DNA of 64,000 bases. Origin: Caballeronia terrestris (GTDB lineage: Bacteria > Pseudomonadota > Gammaproteobacteria > Burkholderiales > Burkholderiaceae). Of the stretch, positions 18,283 through 27,720 are shown one piece after another; position 1 is the first letter of the stretch; each line of letters begins with the position of its first letter. A model generated the notes under the pieces. It saw only the letters and a program-made list of their open reading frames with translations, did no database searches and had not been told where the DNA came from. A program made the translations under genes and the position numbers. Location: positions 124,001 through 188,000 of the forward strand of contig NZ_FCOL02000002.1 in NCBI RefSeq assembly GCF_001544515.1. The letters run 5' to 3'.

Positions 18283-20097
18283 TCACTCCTCCCCATCATC
18301 CTCATCTTCCGACGACGAAGTAGCTTCCGCCGCCGGCACCCCATAAATCCTCACCAACTCCGCCTTGAAAGAAGCCATCGGCTTGCCCTGCTCGTCGAGC
18401 AACTGATAAACCGCCGCCAGTTGCTTCGGCCAGTCGTGCAATTGCGTCGCGAAAATCTTCAGGCGCGCGACCGTATCGAGCGCGGCGTCGCGTTCGCCCG
18501 CCAGCGCCTGCAGCACCGCCAACCGTCGCAGCACCGTCTCACCGGGAAGCAGCGCCAGCGCCTGCTGGTGCATCGCGAGCTTCTCGGCGAGGTTCTGGCC
18601 GTTCATCGGAAGCAGCGTCGCCGCGCCGTATTCCCCCCACGCACGAAACAGAAACGACGGATCGTTCCGATACTGTTCCGCCGGCCGCGACCCGTAATAC
18701 AGCACCTCCGCGCGGTTGTAGTCGCGCAGCACGGGATACAACGCCGCGAGCCCGCCGACCACGAGAATCGTGTAAAGCCCATACGACACCGGCCGCGCGA
18801 CGAGTCGCAGCGCGCGCGTCTCGAGCAGGCCAAAGACGAGCATCGCCGGCATCAGGAAGAACATGTACTGCTGCGGATACTCGACGAGCGCATGCATCAT
18901 CAGCACGCCGAGCAGCGCGAGGCCGAAAATCCACGCGGGCGTCTGAGGGGCGCGAACTACGCGCACGAACCACGTGATCACGCCGAGCAGCAAAATCCCG
19001 AGCCCGAGCGCACCGGTTTTCGCAAGCAGATCGATGAAGATGTCGTGCGCGTTGTTCGCGATCTCGACGCCGCCCAGTTCCCGCACGAAGTCGAACTGAT
19101 AGCGCGGAAACTCGCCCCAACCGACGCCTAGCAGCGGATGCGTCTTGAACATCGTCCAGCCGTATTTCCACAGCGCGAGCCGCGGCGCGATCTGGTTCGC
19201 GTCCTGCATGCGCTCCGCCGCTGACTGCGCGAGATCCAGGTTGAAACGCAAATTCGCCCAGCGGATCGCGATGTTCACCGCAAAAAACAGCACGGCGAGC
19301 ACGGCCGGCAGTAGCCACGCGCGCATGTCGCGCTTCCCCGGCAGGTCGCTTTCGCCCAACACGGAAGGCCGTCCAAGCACGAACGCCATCCAGAACCCGG
19401 CGACGACGACCACCGCCATCTGCAACCACGGTCCGCGCGACACGGTCAGCGCGAGTCCGACGGAAAAAATCGTCGACAAGACGAGCCACGCGATCACCGG
19501 CAGCCGCCGCGACTGCACGAAATAGAGCGCGCCCGCCATCGCGAACGCGATGTAGGTCGCGAGGTGATTGGCCTGCGCCATGTTGCCGAACGGCCGGCGC
19601 TCGATCATCACGTTGTACGCGACGATGAACGGCGTGAACTTCGCCTCCATGTGCAGCAACTGCACGATCTGGCAAAACACGGCAAACAACCCGCCGACGA
19701 TCAACGCCGCCGCGCTCCAGCGCAGCGCCTTTTCAGCAAGACCGGCGCGCGCGAGGCCGAAGCCCGTATGCACCGTCACGAACGACGCAAGCAGATAACC
19801 GCCTCCGAGCCAGTTCAGCGACGGCTGCGCGACCGGCAGCAGCGCCGTCTGCGCGATCAGCAGGAGACCGAAGGCGAGCGGCATCAGCGCGATCATCGGC
19901 GTGGCGAAAGGAACGCGCGGCTCGTTCACGCGCACGAGGAGCGCCACCGTCGCGCCGAGCGCGAGATACAGGACGAGCGCGCTGTATTCGGCGTAGAAGG
20001 TCGGGATCGGATAGGTGTGGTTGACGACGGCGTAAGGAATCGTCAACGCGAGACAAAGAGCGGCAAGAGCAAGAAAACGCGCGAATTGTGAAGGCAT
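18283..20097 (-). CDS. pglL: PglL-type protein O-oligosaccharyltransferase
   Basis: Inner-membrane enzyme that moves a lipid-linked glycan onto serine or threonine of periplasmic proteins such as pilins. The 604-residue product has about a dozen hydrophobic helices, a Wzy_C (O-antigen ligase) region around 220-380 with the HPLLGVGWGEFP-type loop and following NNAHD histidine, and a soluble C-terminal extension (about 450-600) typical of PglL rather than WaaL. I chose the ATG at 20097 (MPSQFARF), which starts just before the first helix. It lies downstream of a type IV pilin gene on the same strand, the usual enzyme-substrate pairing. The extreme C-terminus is acidic (SSSEDEDDGEE). Confidence 0.92.
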   Translation of the reverse strand: MPSQFARFLALAALCLALTIPYAVVNHTYPIPTFYAEYSALVLYLALGATVALLVRVNEPRVPFATPMIALMPLAFGLLLIAQTALLPVAQPSLNWLGGGYLLASFVTVHTGFGLARAGLAEKALRWSAAALIVGGLFAVFCQIVQLLHMEAKFTPFIVAYNVMIERRPFGNMAQANHLATYIAFAMAGALYFVQSRRLPVIAWLVLSTIFSVGLALTVSRGPWLQMAVVVVAGFWMAFVLGRPSVLGESDLPGKRDMRAWLLPAVLAVLFFAVNIAIRWANLRFNLDLAQSAAERMQDANQIAPRLALWKYGWTMFKTHPLLGVGWGEFPRYQFDFVRELGGVEIANNAHDIFIDLLAKTGALGLGILLLGVITWFVRVVRAPQTPAWIFGLALLGVLMMHALVEYPQQYMFFLMPAMLVFGLLETRALRLVARPVSYGLYTILVVGGLAALYPVLRDYNRAEVLYYGSRPAEQYRNDPSFLFRAWGEYGAATLLPMNGQNLAEKLAMHQQALALLPGETVLRRLAVLQALAGERDAALDTVARLKIFATQLHDWPKQLAAVYQLLDEQGKPMASFKAELVRIYGVPAAEATSSSEDEDDGEE

Positions 20098-20279
20098 GGC
20101 GGCTGGGAACGTCGGGGACCGGCGCACTATACAAAAAATTACCCGCACTGTCCGGCGCTCCGGCCGAAATGCCGCGAAATCGGCGGGAATCGTCGGGGAA
20201 TCGTTGTGCGTTCGCCATGACGCGGCGTTTTCGAACGATGGACAGCGCGGACGCGCTGTCCATCGCTTGTCGCGTCACA

Positions 20280-20867
20280 TCAGGCGCGGCACTCCGGAGG
20301 CGCGAGATTCGCCGGCAGCGTCGGCGCTTCGGCCGGATTCGGCCCCGCGCCCGGAGCCGGCAACGACGACGCCGTCTTCTCGCCCGCAAAGCACTCCCAC
20401 GTCACCGACCCCGGCTGGACCACGCCCTTCGCGAGCGCGATGCGCTTGGTCGGCAAGTCGGCGTTGTCGGGCGCCGATGGCACGAGCACCAACGTGTTCG
20501 AGCCCGAAGGCGCTACGCGCGTCGAATAGGCGATCGTCACCTGGCCGTTGTCGCTGTCGACGTGAATCGACTCCACGTTGCGCGTGCCCGGCGGCGACGC
20601 GTAACCACCGCCCAGCTCCGAGCCGCTCGCCGCATTCTCCGCGACCGCCAGCCGCGCCGACGAAGCCAGCGACATCCCCTCGCCCACCCTGCTGCGTGCC
20701 AGATAGTCCTGATACGCCGGAATCGCGTACGCCGCGACCACGCCGACGATCGCCAGCACGATCATCAATTCGATCAGCGTAAAACCCGCCGCCAACCGGT
20801 CCGTGCTTCGTTTCCGAAACCACTGCAGACCACTTGCAGCTTCAATACCGCCCATCGCCAAGATCAT
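20280..20867 (-). CDS. pilA: Type IV pilin (PilA)
   Basis: Major or minor type IV pilin. The prepilin peptidase site [14 protein letters not shown] lies after a leader of about 28 residues, with glutamate at +5 and the hydrophobic assembly helix to [14 protein letters not shown]. Two cysteines near the end (WECFAGEK and PPECRA) can form the D-region disulfide. Total 195 residues. GGGAGG seven bases upstream supports the ATG at 20867, although the leader is long for class a pilins. The Ser/Ala/Pro-rich C-terminal region is a plausible glycosylation target for the adjacent PglL. A terminator hairpin ends directly before the ribosome site. Confidence 0.93.
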   Translation of the reverse strand: MILAMGGIEAASGLQWFRKRSTDRLAAGFTLIELMIVLAIVGVVAAYAIPAYQDYLARSRVGEGMSLASSARLAVAENAASGSELGGGYASPPGTRNVESIHVDSDNGQVTIAYSTRVAPSGSNTLVLVPSAPDNADLPTKRIALAKGVVQPGSVTWECFAGEKTASSLPAPGAGPNPAEAPTLPANLAPPECRA

Positions 20868-20880
20868 TTTTCATCCTCCC

Positions 20881-20925
20881 AAAAGACAAAAGCGCCCGGC
20901 CTGCTCGGTGCAGACCGGACGCTTT
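20881..20925 (-). terminator. Strong hairpin with U-tract between terC-like gene and pilA
   Basis: On the minus strand a 16-bp stem (two G-U pairs) with a five-base loop spans 20925-20889, followed by TGTCTTTT. The pilA Shine-Dalgarno (20880-20875) follows without a gap. It can end the terC-like transcript, but it also lies inside any pilA leader that starts upstream of it. Confidence 0.85.
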
Positions 20926-20993
20926 CATCGTATTGAGAGGGGCGCGCGCGCGGCAGTCGGCCGATCGGCCAACGCTGCGTCTCGCCTCGGCCG

Positions 20994-21707
20994 TCAGTTC
21001 GTCGCGCTTCGCGAACCCGACGACAGCGCGCGCCGCCGGAAGAACCAGCCCGCCGCGAGCACGATAAGCGCACCCGCGATATGCGCCGCGTAAAGCGCGC
21101 TCGTCGTGTTGAGGGCGGGCCAGCGGTCGATAAACGGATCGTCGATGATCAGCCCGCCCGCGATCCAGCCGAGCAGCCCTGCGCCCAACGCGACGACGAT
21201 CGGAAAGCGGTCGAGCAGCTTCAGCACCAGCGTGCTACCCCACACGATCAGCGGAATGCTCACGACGAGCCCGAAGATCACGAGCGTCAGCCGATGTTGC
21301 GGATCGGCGGCCTCGGCAGCGCCGGCGATCGCGATCACGTTGTCGAGACTCATCACGGCATCGGCGATGATGATCGTCTTGACCGCCGCCCACAGCCGGT
21401 CGGACGACGTGATGTGGTGATCGTCGTGGCCCGGCATCATCAGCTTGATGCCGATCCACAGCAGCAGCAGGCCACCGACGAACTTGAGGAACGGCACGTC
21501 GAGCAGCACGACCGCGAACGCGATCAGCACGACGCGCAGCAGGATCGCGCCGAGCGTGCCGAGCAGCACGCCGCGCGTACGCTGCTGGTCAGGCAGGTTG
21601 CGGCACGCGAGCGCGATCACGACGGCGTTGTCGCCGCCAAGCAGGATGTCGATGATGATGATCTGGATGACCGCGCCCCAGTGGAGCGTCGCAAAGAATT
21701 CGAGCAT
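20994..21707 (-). CDS. TerC/YjbE family integral membrane protein
   Basis: A 237-residue membrane protein of the TerC family, YjbE-like branch, with about seven helices. The acidic intramembrane motifs typical of the family are visible: LLGGDNAVVIAL (about 22-33) and MSLDNVIAIAG (about 118-128), with a cytoplasmic HDDHH stretch between. Relatives are linked to metal (manganese) export or to metalation of exported proteins; the substrate here is inference. A terminator hairpin follows. Upstream is the sucD terminator, so it should have its own promoter in 21708-21750. Confidence 0.88.
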   Translation of the reverse strand: MLEFFATLHWGAVIQIIIIDILLGGDNAVVIALACRNLPDQQRTRGVLLGTLGAILLRVVLIAFAVVLLDVPFLKFVGGLLLLWIGIKLMMPGHDDHHITSSDRLWAAVKTIIIADAVMSLDNVIAIAGAAEAADPQHRLTLVIFGLVVSIPLIVWGSTLVLKLLDRFPIVVALGAGLLGWIAGGLIIDDPFIDRWPALNTTSALYAAHIAGALIVLAAGWFFRRRALSSGSRSATN

Positions 21708-21745
21708 TGAAAAAGGCGGATAAGGACGAGCGAAAACAGTCGCGG

Positions 21746-21786
21746 AAATAAAAAAGCGAGGAAGCCAACGCTCCCTCGCTTTTGAA
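21746..21786 (-). terminator. Intrinsic terminator after sucD
   Basis: Minus-strand stem AAAAGCGAGG / CCTCGCTTTT with a 12-base loop and a run of Ts, about 80 bases after the sucD stop. It ends the sucCD transcript. Confidence 0.85.
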
Positions 21787-21864
21787 TCGACATTTTTACG
21801 AAAGGGTCTAGTAAGAGTACCAAACCCTCGCGCTTTCCGCCGCTTTACCGTGCCCGAATCGGCC

Positions 21865-22746
21865 CTAGATCACCGATTTCAACAAACGCGCCATCTCCGA
21901 CGGGTTCTTCGTGACCTTGATACCACAGGCATCCATGATTTCGAGCTTCGCGTCCGCCGTATCGGCACCGCCCGAGATCAGCGCGCCGGCGTGGCCCATG
22001 CGCTTGCCCGGAGGCGCCGTCACGCCCGCGATGAAGCCGACCACCGGCTTCTTCATGTTGTCCTTGATCCAGTAGGCCGCGTTGGCTTCGTCCGGACCGC
22101 CGATCTCGCCGATCATGATCACGGCGTCCGTGTCGGGATCGTCGTTGAACATCTGCATGATGTCGATGTGCTTCAGCCCGTTGATCGGATCGCCGCCGAT
22201 CCCCACCGCCGACGACTGGCCAAGACCGAGCGCCGACAACTGGCCGACCGCTTCGTACGTCAGCGTGCCCGAACGCGACACGACGCCGATTCGGCCCTTC
22301 TTGTGGATGTGACCCGGCATGATGCCGATCTTGAGCTCGTCCGGCGTGATCGTGCCCGGGCAGTTCGGCCCGAGCAGCAGCGTCTTGCGGTTTTCGCGGC
22401 GCATGCGGTCCTTGATCTCGAGCATGTCGCGGACCGGAATGCCTTCCGTGATGCAGATCGCGAGATCGAGGTCGGCCTCGACGGCTTCCCAGATCGCGGC
22501 GGCAGCGCCTGCCGGCGGCACGTAGATGACCGAGACGGTCGCACCCGTTTCAGCCTTCGCTTCGGCGACGCTCGCGTAGATCGGAATGCCTTCGAAATCT
22601 TCGCCCGCGCGCTTCGGGTTCACGCCCGCGACGTAGGCCTCGCGGCCGTTCGCGTACTCGCGGCACGCGCGCGTATGGAACTGACCGGTCTTGCCGGTGA
22701 TGCCCTGCGTAATGACCTTGGTGTCTTTGTTGATCAGAATCGACAT
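21865..22746 (-). CDS. sucD: Succinate-CoA ligase alpha subunit
   Basis: Forms the TCA-cycle succinyl-CoA synthetase with SucC; carries the CoA-binding domain and the phosphohistidine. The 293-residue length is typical. The N-terminal [12 protein letters not shown], the GPNCPGTI segment and the active-site [13 protein letters not shown] with the phosphorylated histidine are seen. It starts 121 bases after the sucC stop and is followed by a strong terminator. Confidence 0.97.
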   Translation of the reverse strand: MSILINKDTKVITQGITGKTGQFHTRACREYANGREAYVAGVNPKRAGEDFEGIPIYASVAEAKAETGATVSVIYVPPAGAAAAIWEAVEADLDLAICITEGIPVRDMLEIKDRMRRENRKTLLLGPNCPGTITPDELKIGIMPGHIHKKGRIGVVSRSGTLTYEAVGQLSALGLGQSSAVGIGGDPINGLKHIDIMQMFNDDPDTDAVIMIGEIGGPDEANAAYWIKDNMKKPVVGFIAGVTAPPGKRMGHAGALISGGADTADAKLEIMDACGIKVTKNPSEMARLLKSVI

Positions 22747-22867
22747 GTAGTGACCTCTGTTCGTTTGGCATCGCCCGTTGCGCGTGTTTCACGCGCACAC
22801 GAGCGCCGCCATTCGTATCTGGTGGAACGGAACGCCCGTAAGTGCTTTTCGAATGCCCGAAAAGCGC

Positions 22868-24034
22868 TTACTTGCCTTCGGCTGCGGCGACGACCTTCTG
22901 CGCAGCTTCTTCCATGCTGTCGGCCGCGATGATCGGCAGGCCGGAGTCCGCCAGAATCTTCTTGCCGAGGTCTTCGTTCGTGCCCTTCATGCGCACGACG
23001 AGCGGCACCTTCAGCGCCACCGCCTTCGAAGCCGTCACCACGCCTTCCGCGATCACGTCGCAGCGCATGATGCCGCCGAAGATGTTGACGAGGATCGCCT
23101 TCAGGTTCGGGTTCTTCAGCATGATCTTGAAGGCTTCCGTCACCTTCTCGGTCGTGGCGCCGCCGCCGACGTCCAGGAAGTTCGCCGGTTCGCCGCCGAA
23201 GAGCTTGATGGTGTCCATCGTCGCCATCGCGAGGCCCGCGCCGTTCACCAGACACCCGATGTTGCCGTCGAGCGAGATGTACGCGAGGTCGAACTTCGAC
23301 GCTTCCACTTCAGCCGGATCTTCTTCGTCGATATCGCGATACGCGACGATCTCCGGATGACGGAACAGCGCGTTCGAATCGAAGTTGAACTTGGCGTCGA
23401 GCGCGATCACCTTGCCGTCGCCGGTGACGATCAGCGGGTTGATTTCGGCGAGCGATGCGTCGGTTTCCCAGAACGCCTTGTAGAGACCTTGCAGGATCGC
23501 GCGCGCTTGCGGGATCGACGCATCGGGGATGCCGATCTTGCGCGCGAGGTCGTCGGCGTCTGCGTCCTGCAGGCCGGTCGACGGCTCGACGGCGAACTTG
23601 TGCAGCAGTTCCGGCGTCTTTTCCGCGACTTCCTCGATGTCCATGCCGCCTTCGCTCGACGCCATCACAACGACTTTTTGCGAAACGCGATCGAGCACGA
23701 GTCCGATGTACAGTTCCTTCTTGATGTCCGCGCCTTCCTCGATGAGCAGGCGGTTCACCTTCTGGCCTTCAGGGCCGGTCTGATGGGTGACGAGCTGCAT
23801 GCCGAGGATCTGGTTCGCGTATTCGCGAACCTGGTCGATCGACTTCGCGACCTTCACGCCGCCGCCCTTGCCGCGGCCGCCAGCGTGAATTTGCGCCTTG
23901 ACGACCCAAACCGGGCCGCCCAGCTCTTGCGCGGCCTTGACCGCATCGTCCACCGAGAACACGGGCTTGCCGCGCGGGACCGCGACGCCGAATTTCCGCA
24001 GGATTTCCTTACCCTGGTACTCGTGAATCTTCAT
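22868..24034 (-). CDS. sucC: Succinate-CoA ligase beta subunit
   Basis: Nucleotide-binding subunit of succinyl-CoA synthetase, substrate-level phosphorylation in the TCA cycle. The 388 residues show the ATP-grasp N-terminus ([17 protein letters not shown]), [19 protein letters not shown] and the C-terminal [13 protein letters not shown] and [10 protein letters not shown] blocks. It is the first gene of the sucCD unit; a DUF2889 gene lies 112 bases upstream on the same strand. Confidence 0.97.
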   Translation of the reverse strand: MKIHEYQGKEILRKFGVAVPRGKPVFSVDDAVKAAQELGGPVWVVKAQIHAGGRGKGGGVKVAKSIDQVREYANQILGMQLVTHQTGPEGQKVNRLLIEEGADIKKELYIGLVLDRVSQKVVVMASSEGGMDIEEVAEKTPELLHKFAVEPSTGLQDADADDLARKIGIPDASIPQARAILQGLYKAFWETDASLAEINPLIVTGDGKVIALDAKFNFDSNALFRHPEIVAYRDIDEEDPAEVEASKFDLAYISLDGNIGCLVNGAGLAMATMDTIKLFGGEPANFLDVGGGATTEKVTEAFKIMLKNPNLKAILVNIFGGIMRCDVIAEGVVTASKAVALKVPLVVRMKGTNEDLGKKILADSGLPIIAADSMEEAAQKVVAAAEGK

Positions 24035-24146
24035 GCGTGATTCCTTCAGTCTGAGAGTTGGATTGAACTTCGCTTGTCTTGAAGCTTTTATGGACCGCTG
24101 GTTTCTTCGCTAGCCGGCTGGGCCGGTCTTGCTGTGTCTTGTTTGA

Positions 24147-24764
24147 TCAACCTGTCTTTTCTTCGATTCCGGCCGGTTCGTTCGGATCGCTCGGCTTATG
24201 GCCGAACCAGCGCGGGTAGTACTCGCCGACTGCCGGGCCGTCGAAGCGCAGCGCATTGCATCTACCGAGCTGGAATGGCGGTTTTTCTTCGGATGGGGCT
24301 GCGGCTTCCCCTTTTGGATTGCCGTTCTCGATACTCCAGACTTCGCCCGCGAACGCCTGGATGGCGGCCGTCGGCAAGACGGCGCACAGCTCGGTGAGAT
24401 GCGTGCAGCCGACGGTACCGCGCAACAGCCGATTGGCTTCGCGACGAAAATTCTGGAGGAGATTGAGACCGATGAGGGAACGGTAGACAGGATTGGACTC
24501 GGCACACAGACCGCCATAGGGCGCCCATTCCGACGACGCTTCGGCGTCGACGATAGTGAGCTTGCGGTCGATGGTGATGCGCAGCCAGAGTTCATGGATC
24601 GGCAGGCCATTGGGCCGGACGCCCGACGCGAGATGGACATCGCGCGGCTTTTCATCGGTTAGACGGGCTTCGATGTCCCACAATCCATCGTCTCGCTCAA
24701 AGGCTTCCAGTCGAATCGCGCGGCGATGGCGCAACTGGCGGGAAACGGGCGGCGAAAGCGGCAT
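24147..24764 (-). CDS. DUF2889 domain protein
   Basis: A 205-residue cytoplasmic protein of the DUF2889 family, function unknown. Typical features are the N-terminal RLEAFERDDGLWDIEARLTD, the IHELWLRITIDRKLTI strand block and CTHLTELCAVLPTAAIQAFAG with paired histidine and cysteine. In this bacterial group it often sits between recX and sucC, as here, which helps identification but not function. No signal peptide or membrane segment. Confidence 0.85.
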   Translation of the reverse strand: MPLSPPVSRQLRHRRAIRLEAFERDDGLWDIEARLTDEKPRDVHLASGVRPNGLPIHELWLRITIDRKLTIVDAEASSEWAPYGGLCAESNPVYRSLIGLNLLQNFRREANRLLRGTVGCTHLTELCAVLPTAAIQAFAGEVWSIENGNPKGEAAAPSEEKPPFQLGRCNALRFDGPAVGEYYPRWFGHKPSDPNEPAGIEEKTG

Positions 24765-25096
24765 GCGAGGTCAGGAAGGCCGGATGAGAAAACTTGTGAA
24801 TTTTAGCATATTGGGTATTTCGGGCTGGGATGGGCTTCGGCACGTGCGTGCTAGGACGGGATGTCCCGGGACGTGGGCGATGATGGGTCAAGACTCATCA
24901 ACGGGCGGGTCTGTCATGTAATCCGACGTAGCCGCTGGCATTCTGGATCATTCGCCGGACGCGCAAGGTCACGCATTCCGATGCAGCGGATCACGGTTTA
25001 CATCCTTTGACAGGTGAACCGTCCAAGTGTCCGACCGAGCCGACGGTGCGTGAATTTAGTGCCGGCGGGACCTGTCATTCATTCCCACGCCACCGA
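24765..25096. other. DUF2889-recX intergenic stretch with inverted repeat
   Basis: No gene is supported in these 332 bases. An exact inverted repeat TGACAGGT (25008-25015) / ACCTGTCA (25070-25077) brackets a 54-base spacer near the recX 3' end, and a related TGTCATGT lies at about 24913. This could be a remnant of a mobile element or a transcript-end structure; I could not identify either. Confidence 0.45.
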
Positions 25097-26521
25097 TCAA
25101 TCATCCGCTGACTGAGGCAGCCATTCTTCATCGTCGCCACCTTTCAGCACATTCGCGATAGTTCCGCCCGAAAAACCGCGCGCCGCGAGAAAGCGCGCCT
25201 GCTTCGCCCGCTCCGCCGAATTTTGTGGCGGCGTGCCGTATTTTCTGCTCCAGACGGCGTGCGCGCGCGCCGTCTCGGTTTGTGACAGCTTGTCGCCGGT
25301 TTCGCGGATAAGCGCCTCCCCGACGCCGTGTCGCTTCAGTTCATTGACGATCACGTTCGCGCCCACGCGGCCCGCCCGCCGATGCACGACGCTCTCGACG
25401 AAGCGTTCATTCGACAACCAGCCGTCGCGTTCGAGCTCGTCGAGCAAGGTTTCGAGCGATTCGGCTTCCTGGACGAAAGGCATCAGCTTGCGCGACAACT
25501 CCGCCCGGCTGTGCTCCCGACGTGACAGATAGCCAAGCGCGCGACCCTTCAGCGACCGCTGCGGACGCTTGCTGGATTTGGCGTCCGCGCTTGGCGGTTT
25601 GCGGCGGGATTGAGTCGAGCGGCTATAGACGGATTCTTCCGGTGCGGACTCGATGTTCGACTCCGGCACGCACTGCTCGAAGGGTTCGAAAGGGTCGGCG
25701 TCGTCGAAGGGATCGGAGAAGGCGGGAAGCGTTGAAGGCGCAGGGCTCGTCGATTTCACCTCGCGCGGCTTCTCCAGCGTTTGCTCGAGCAACGCGCGGG
25801 CGCGTTCGAGCCGCCTGCTGCGGGCGGCTTCGAATGCTGCTTCGGTGGGCGGCAATGAGGCTTCGCTGGGTGGCGATATTCCTTTGCTCGGGGCTGATGA
25901 TGCTTCGCTATGCGTCAATGCTGCTGTGCTGGGTGGCGATGATGCTTCGCTATGCGTCAATGCTGCTGTGCTGGGTGGCGATGATGCTTCGCTATGCGTC
26001 AATGCTGCTGTGCTGGGTGGCGATGATGCTTCGCTATGCGTCAATGCTGCTGTGCTGGGTGGCGATGATGCTTCGCTATGCGTCAATGCTGCTGTGCTGG
26101 GTGGCAATGCTGATTCGCTGGATGGCGCGTTGTTCGCTGGAGTGCGCTCGTCGCATGCCGCGCGTCGTACGTCTTTGCGACTCCAGGCGCGGCCGCCTAG
26201 CGGCGCACGATCGCGAGCCGACGAGACCTCATCACTCGTTGCGCCCTCGGACCCAGACGCCCCCGACGCCCCGCCACGTGAAAATCCGCCCCCCAAAACA
26301 CGACGCGCCGACGCGGATTGCTCCGCGCCGGCGCGTTCGTTCTTGCGTCCCCAGCCATTCGCACCCTTCGATGCGCCGGCCCCAACGCCGCGTCGTTCGC
26401 TGCTTCGCTCGTAGCGATCAGCGCCTTCGACAGCATCGTCGGCCGAGCCATCCGGACTCCGGTCTTCACCGCGGCGTGCATCACCGCCTACCTTCGATCC
26501 GAACCGGCTCTTGCGCATCAT
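25097..26521 (-). CDS. recX: RecX family regulator with a very long repeat-bearing N-terminal extension
   Basis: RecX modulates RecA filament growth. The C-terminal part (about 322-470) is a normal RecX domain of three-helix repeats (ALGYLSRREHSRAELSRKL, DELERDGWLSNERFVES, NELKRHGVGEALI, AARGFSGGTI). It is preceded by about 320 residues rich in Ser, Ala, Arg and acidic residues, predicted disordered, including five identical 14-residue repeats (about 139-208). Total 474 residues against a usual 150-270. The start ATG lies 30 bases after recA; no in-frame ATG occurs between codon 2 and the RecX domain (next is about codon 346), which supports the long form. Co-transcription with recA is likely. 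Confidence 0.88.
   Translation of the reverse strand: MMRKSRFGSKVGGDARRGEDRSPDGSADDAVEGADRYERSSERRGVGAGASKGANGWGRKNERAGAEQSASARRVLGGGFSRGGASGASGSEGATSDEVSSARDRAPLGGRAWSRKDVRRAACDERTPANNAPSSESALPPSTAALTHSEASSPPSTAALTHSEASSPPSTAALTHSEASSPPSTAALTHSEASSPPSTAALTHSEASSAPSKGISPPSEASLPPTEAAFEAARSRRLERARALLEQTLEKPREVKSTSPAPSTLPAFSDPFDDADPFEPFEQCVPESNIESAPEESVYSRSTQSRRKPPSADAKSSKRPQRSLKGRALGYLSRREHSRAELSRKLMPFVQEAESLETLLDELERDGWLSNERFVESVVHRRAGRVGANVIVNELKRHGVGEALIRETGDKLSQTETARAHAVWSRKYGTPPQNSAERAKQARFLAARGFSGGTIANVLKGGDDEEWLPQSADD
25896..26105. repeat. 42-bp coding tandem repeat, five perfect copies, in recX
   Basis: Five identical 42-bp units (25896, 25938, 25980, 26022, 26064) code for the 14-residue repeat SSPPSTAALTHSEA on the minus strand. 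A partial diverged unit follows at 26106. Lack of any base difference between units indicates recent expansion or ongoing homogenisation. Confidence 0.95.
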
Positions 26522-26551
26522 GGCTTGCAGCCTGGATGGTGACCCAAGCGC

Positions 26552-27625
26552 TTACTCTTCCTCACCCGCCACCGCGACGCCCGTCACAACAGCGTCCGCC
26601 ATCGCGTTGACACCCAACGACTCGCGAATCCTGTTCTCGATTTCGCGCGCCATGTCCGGATTTTCGCGCAGGAATTCACGCGCGTTGTCCTTGCCCTGGC
26701 CGATCCGCTCGCCGTTGTAGCTGTACCAGGCCCCCGCCTTGTCGACGAGTTTCGCCTGCACGCCTAAATCGATGATTTCGCCCTGACGCGAAATACCCTC
26801 GCCATAAAGAATGTCGAAGATCGCTTCACGGAACGGCGGCGCCACCTTGTTCTTCACCACCTTCACGCGCGTTTCATTGCCGATCACTTCGTCGTTCTTC
26901 TTGATCGAGCCGATCCGGCGAATATCGAGACGCACCGACGCGTAGAACTTCAACGCGTTACCGCCCGTGGTGGTTTCCGGATTGCCGAACATCACGCCGA
27001 TCTTCATGCGGATCTGGTTGATGAAGATCACGAGGCAATTCGTGCGCTTGATCGTGCCCGTAAGCTTGCGCAGCGCCTGCGACATCAGCCGCGCCTGCAG
27101 ACCCGGCAGCGAGTCGCCCATTTCGCCTTCGATTTCCGCCTTCGGCACGAGCGCCGCGACCGAGTCGATCACGATCATGTCGATAGAACCCGAGCGCACC
27201 AGCGCATCAGCGATTTCCAGCGCCTGTTCGCCCGTGTCCGGCTGCGAGATCAGCAGGTCGGATGCGTTCACGCCCAGCTTCTGCGCGTATTGCACGTCCA
27301 GCGCGTGTTCCGCGTCGATGAACGCCGCCGTGCCGCCGATCTTCTGCATCTCGGCGATCACCTGCAGCGTGAGTGTGGTCTTGCCCGACGATTCCGGGCC
27401 ATAGATTTCCACCACGCGCCCGCGCGGCAAGCCGCCGACGCCGAGCGCGATGTCCAGACCGAGCGAACCGGTGGACACCACCTGAATGTCTTCGACGACT
27501 TCGCCCGCGCCGAGCCGCATGATCGACCCTTTGCCGAACTGCTTTTCGATCTGCGAAAGCGCGGCGGCCAGCGCCTTGCTCTTCTCTGCAGACATCCCGC
27601 CCGGGCCTTTCTTGCTTTCTTCCAT
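26552..27625 (-). CDS. recA: Recombinase RecA
   Basis: Forms ATP-dependent filaments on single-stranded DNA for homologous recombination and triggers LexA self-cleavage. The 357-residue product has the Walker [10 protein letters not shown], the L1/L2 DNA-binding loops around [20 protein letters not shown] and [25 protein letters not shown], and the C-terminal [11 protein letters not shown] tail. The ATG at 27625 ([10 protein letters not shown]) is standard for the group; upstream in-frame codons are promoter sequence. A perfect LexA box lies 80 bases upstream. recX follows after 30 bases. Confidence 0.98.
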   Translation of the reverse strand: MEESKKGPGGMSAEKSKALAAALSQIEKQFGKGSIMRLGAGEVVEDIQVVSTGSLGLDIALGVGGLPRGRVVEIYGPESSGKTTLTLQVIAEMQKIGGTAAFIDAEHALDVQYAQKLGVNASDLLISQPDTGEQALEIADALVRSGSIDMIVIDSVAALVPKAEIEGEMGDSLPGLQARLMSQALRKLTGTIKRTNCLVIFINQIRMKIGVMFGNPETTTGGNALKFYASVRLDIRRIGSIKKNDEVIGNETRVKVVKNKVAPPFREAIFDILYGEGISRQGEIIDLGVQAKLVDKAGAWYSYNGERIGQGKDNAREFLRENPDMAREIENRIRESLGVNAMADAVVTGVAVAGEEE

Positions 27626-27704
27626 GAATCGTCCTTTGCTATGATGAACGGCGTCTGAGATTGCGCGCGCGGGGCCGAACCCGCCGGTCGCACTAATCCG
27701 GACA

Positions 27705-27720
27705 CTGTATAAAAAAACAG
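27705..27720. promoter_or_regulatory. LexA (SOS) box of recA
   Basis: CTGT-N8-ACAG with an AT-only centre, flanked by A/TA as in extended SOS boxes. On the minus strand it overlaps the spacer and -10 region of a promoter with TTGCAA (27732-27727) as -35. It lies between recA and the divergent response-regulator gene. Confidence 0.93.

Noticed and set aside
25522-26610. Plus-strand open frame opposite recX coding for repeated hydrophobic MLLCWVAMMLRYAS segments
   Set aside because: It exists only because the 42-bp unit is stop-free on both strands. It has no ribosome site and overlaps the well-supported recX frame.
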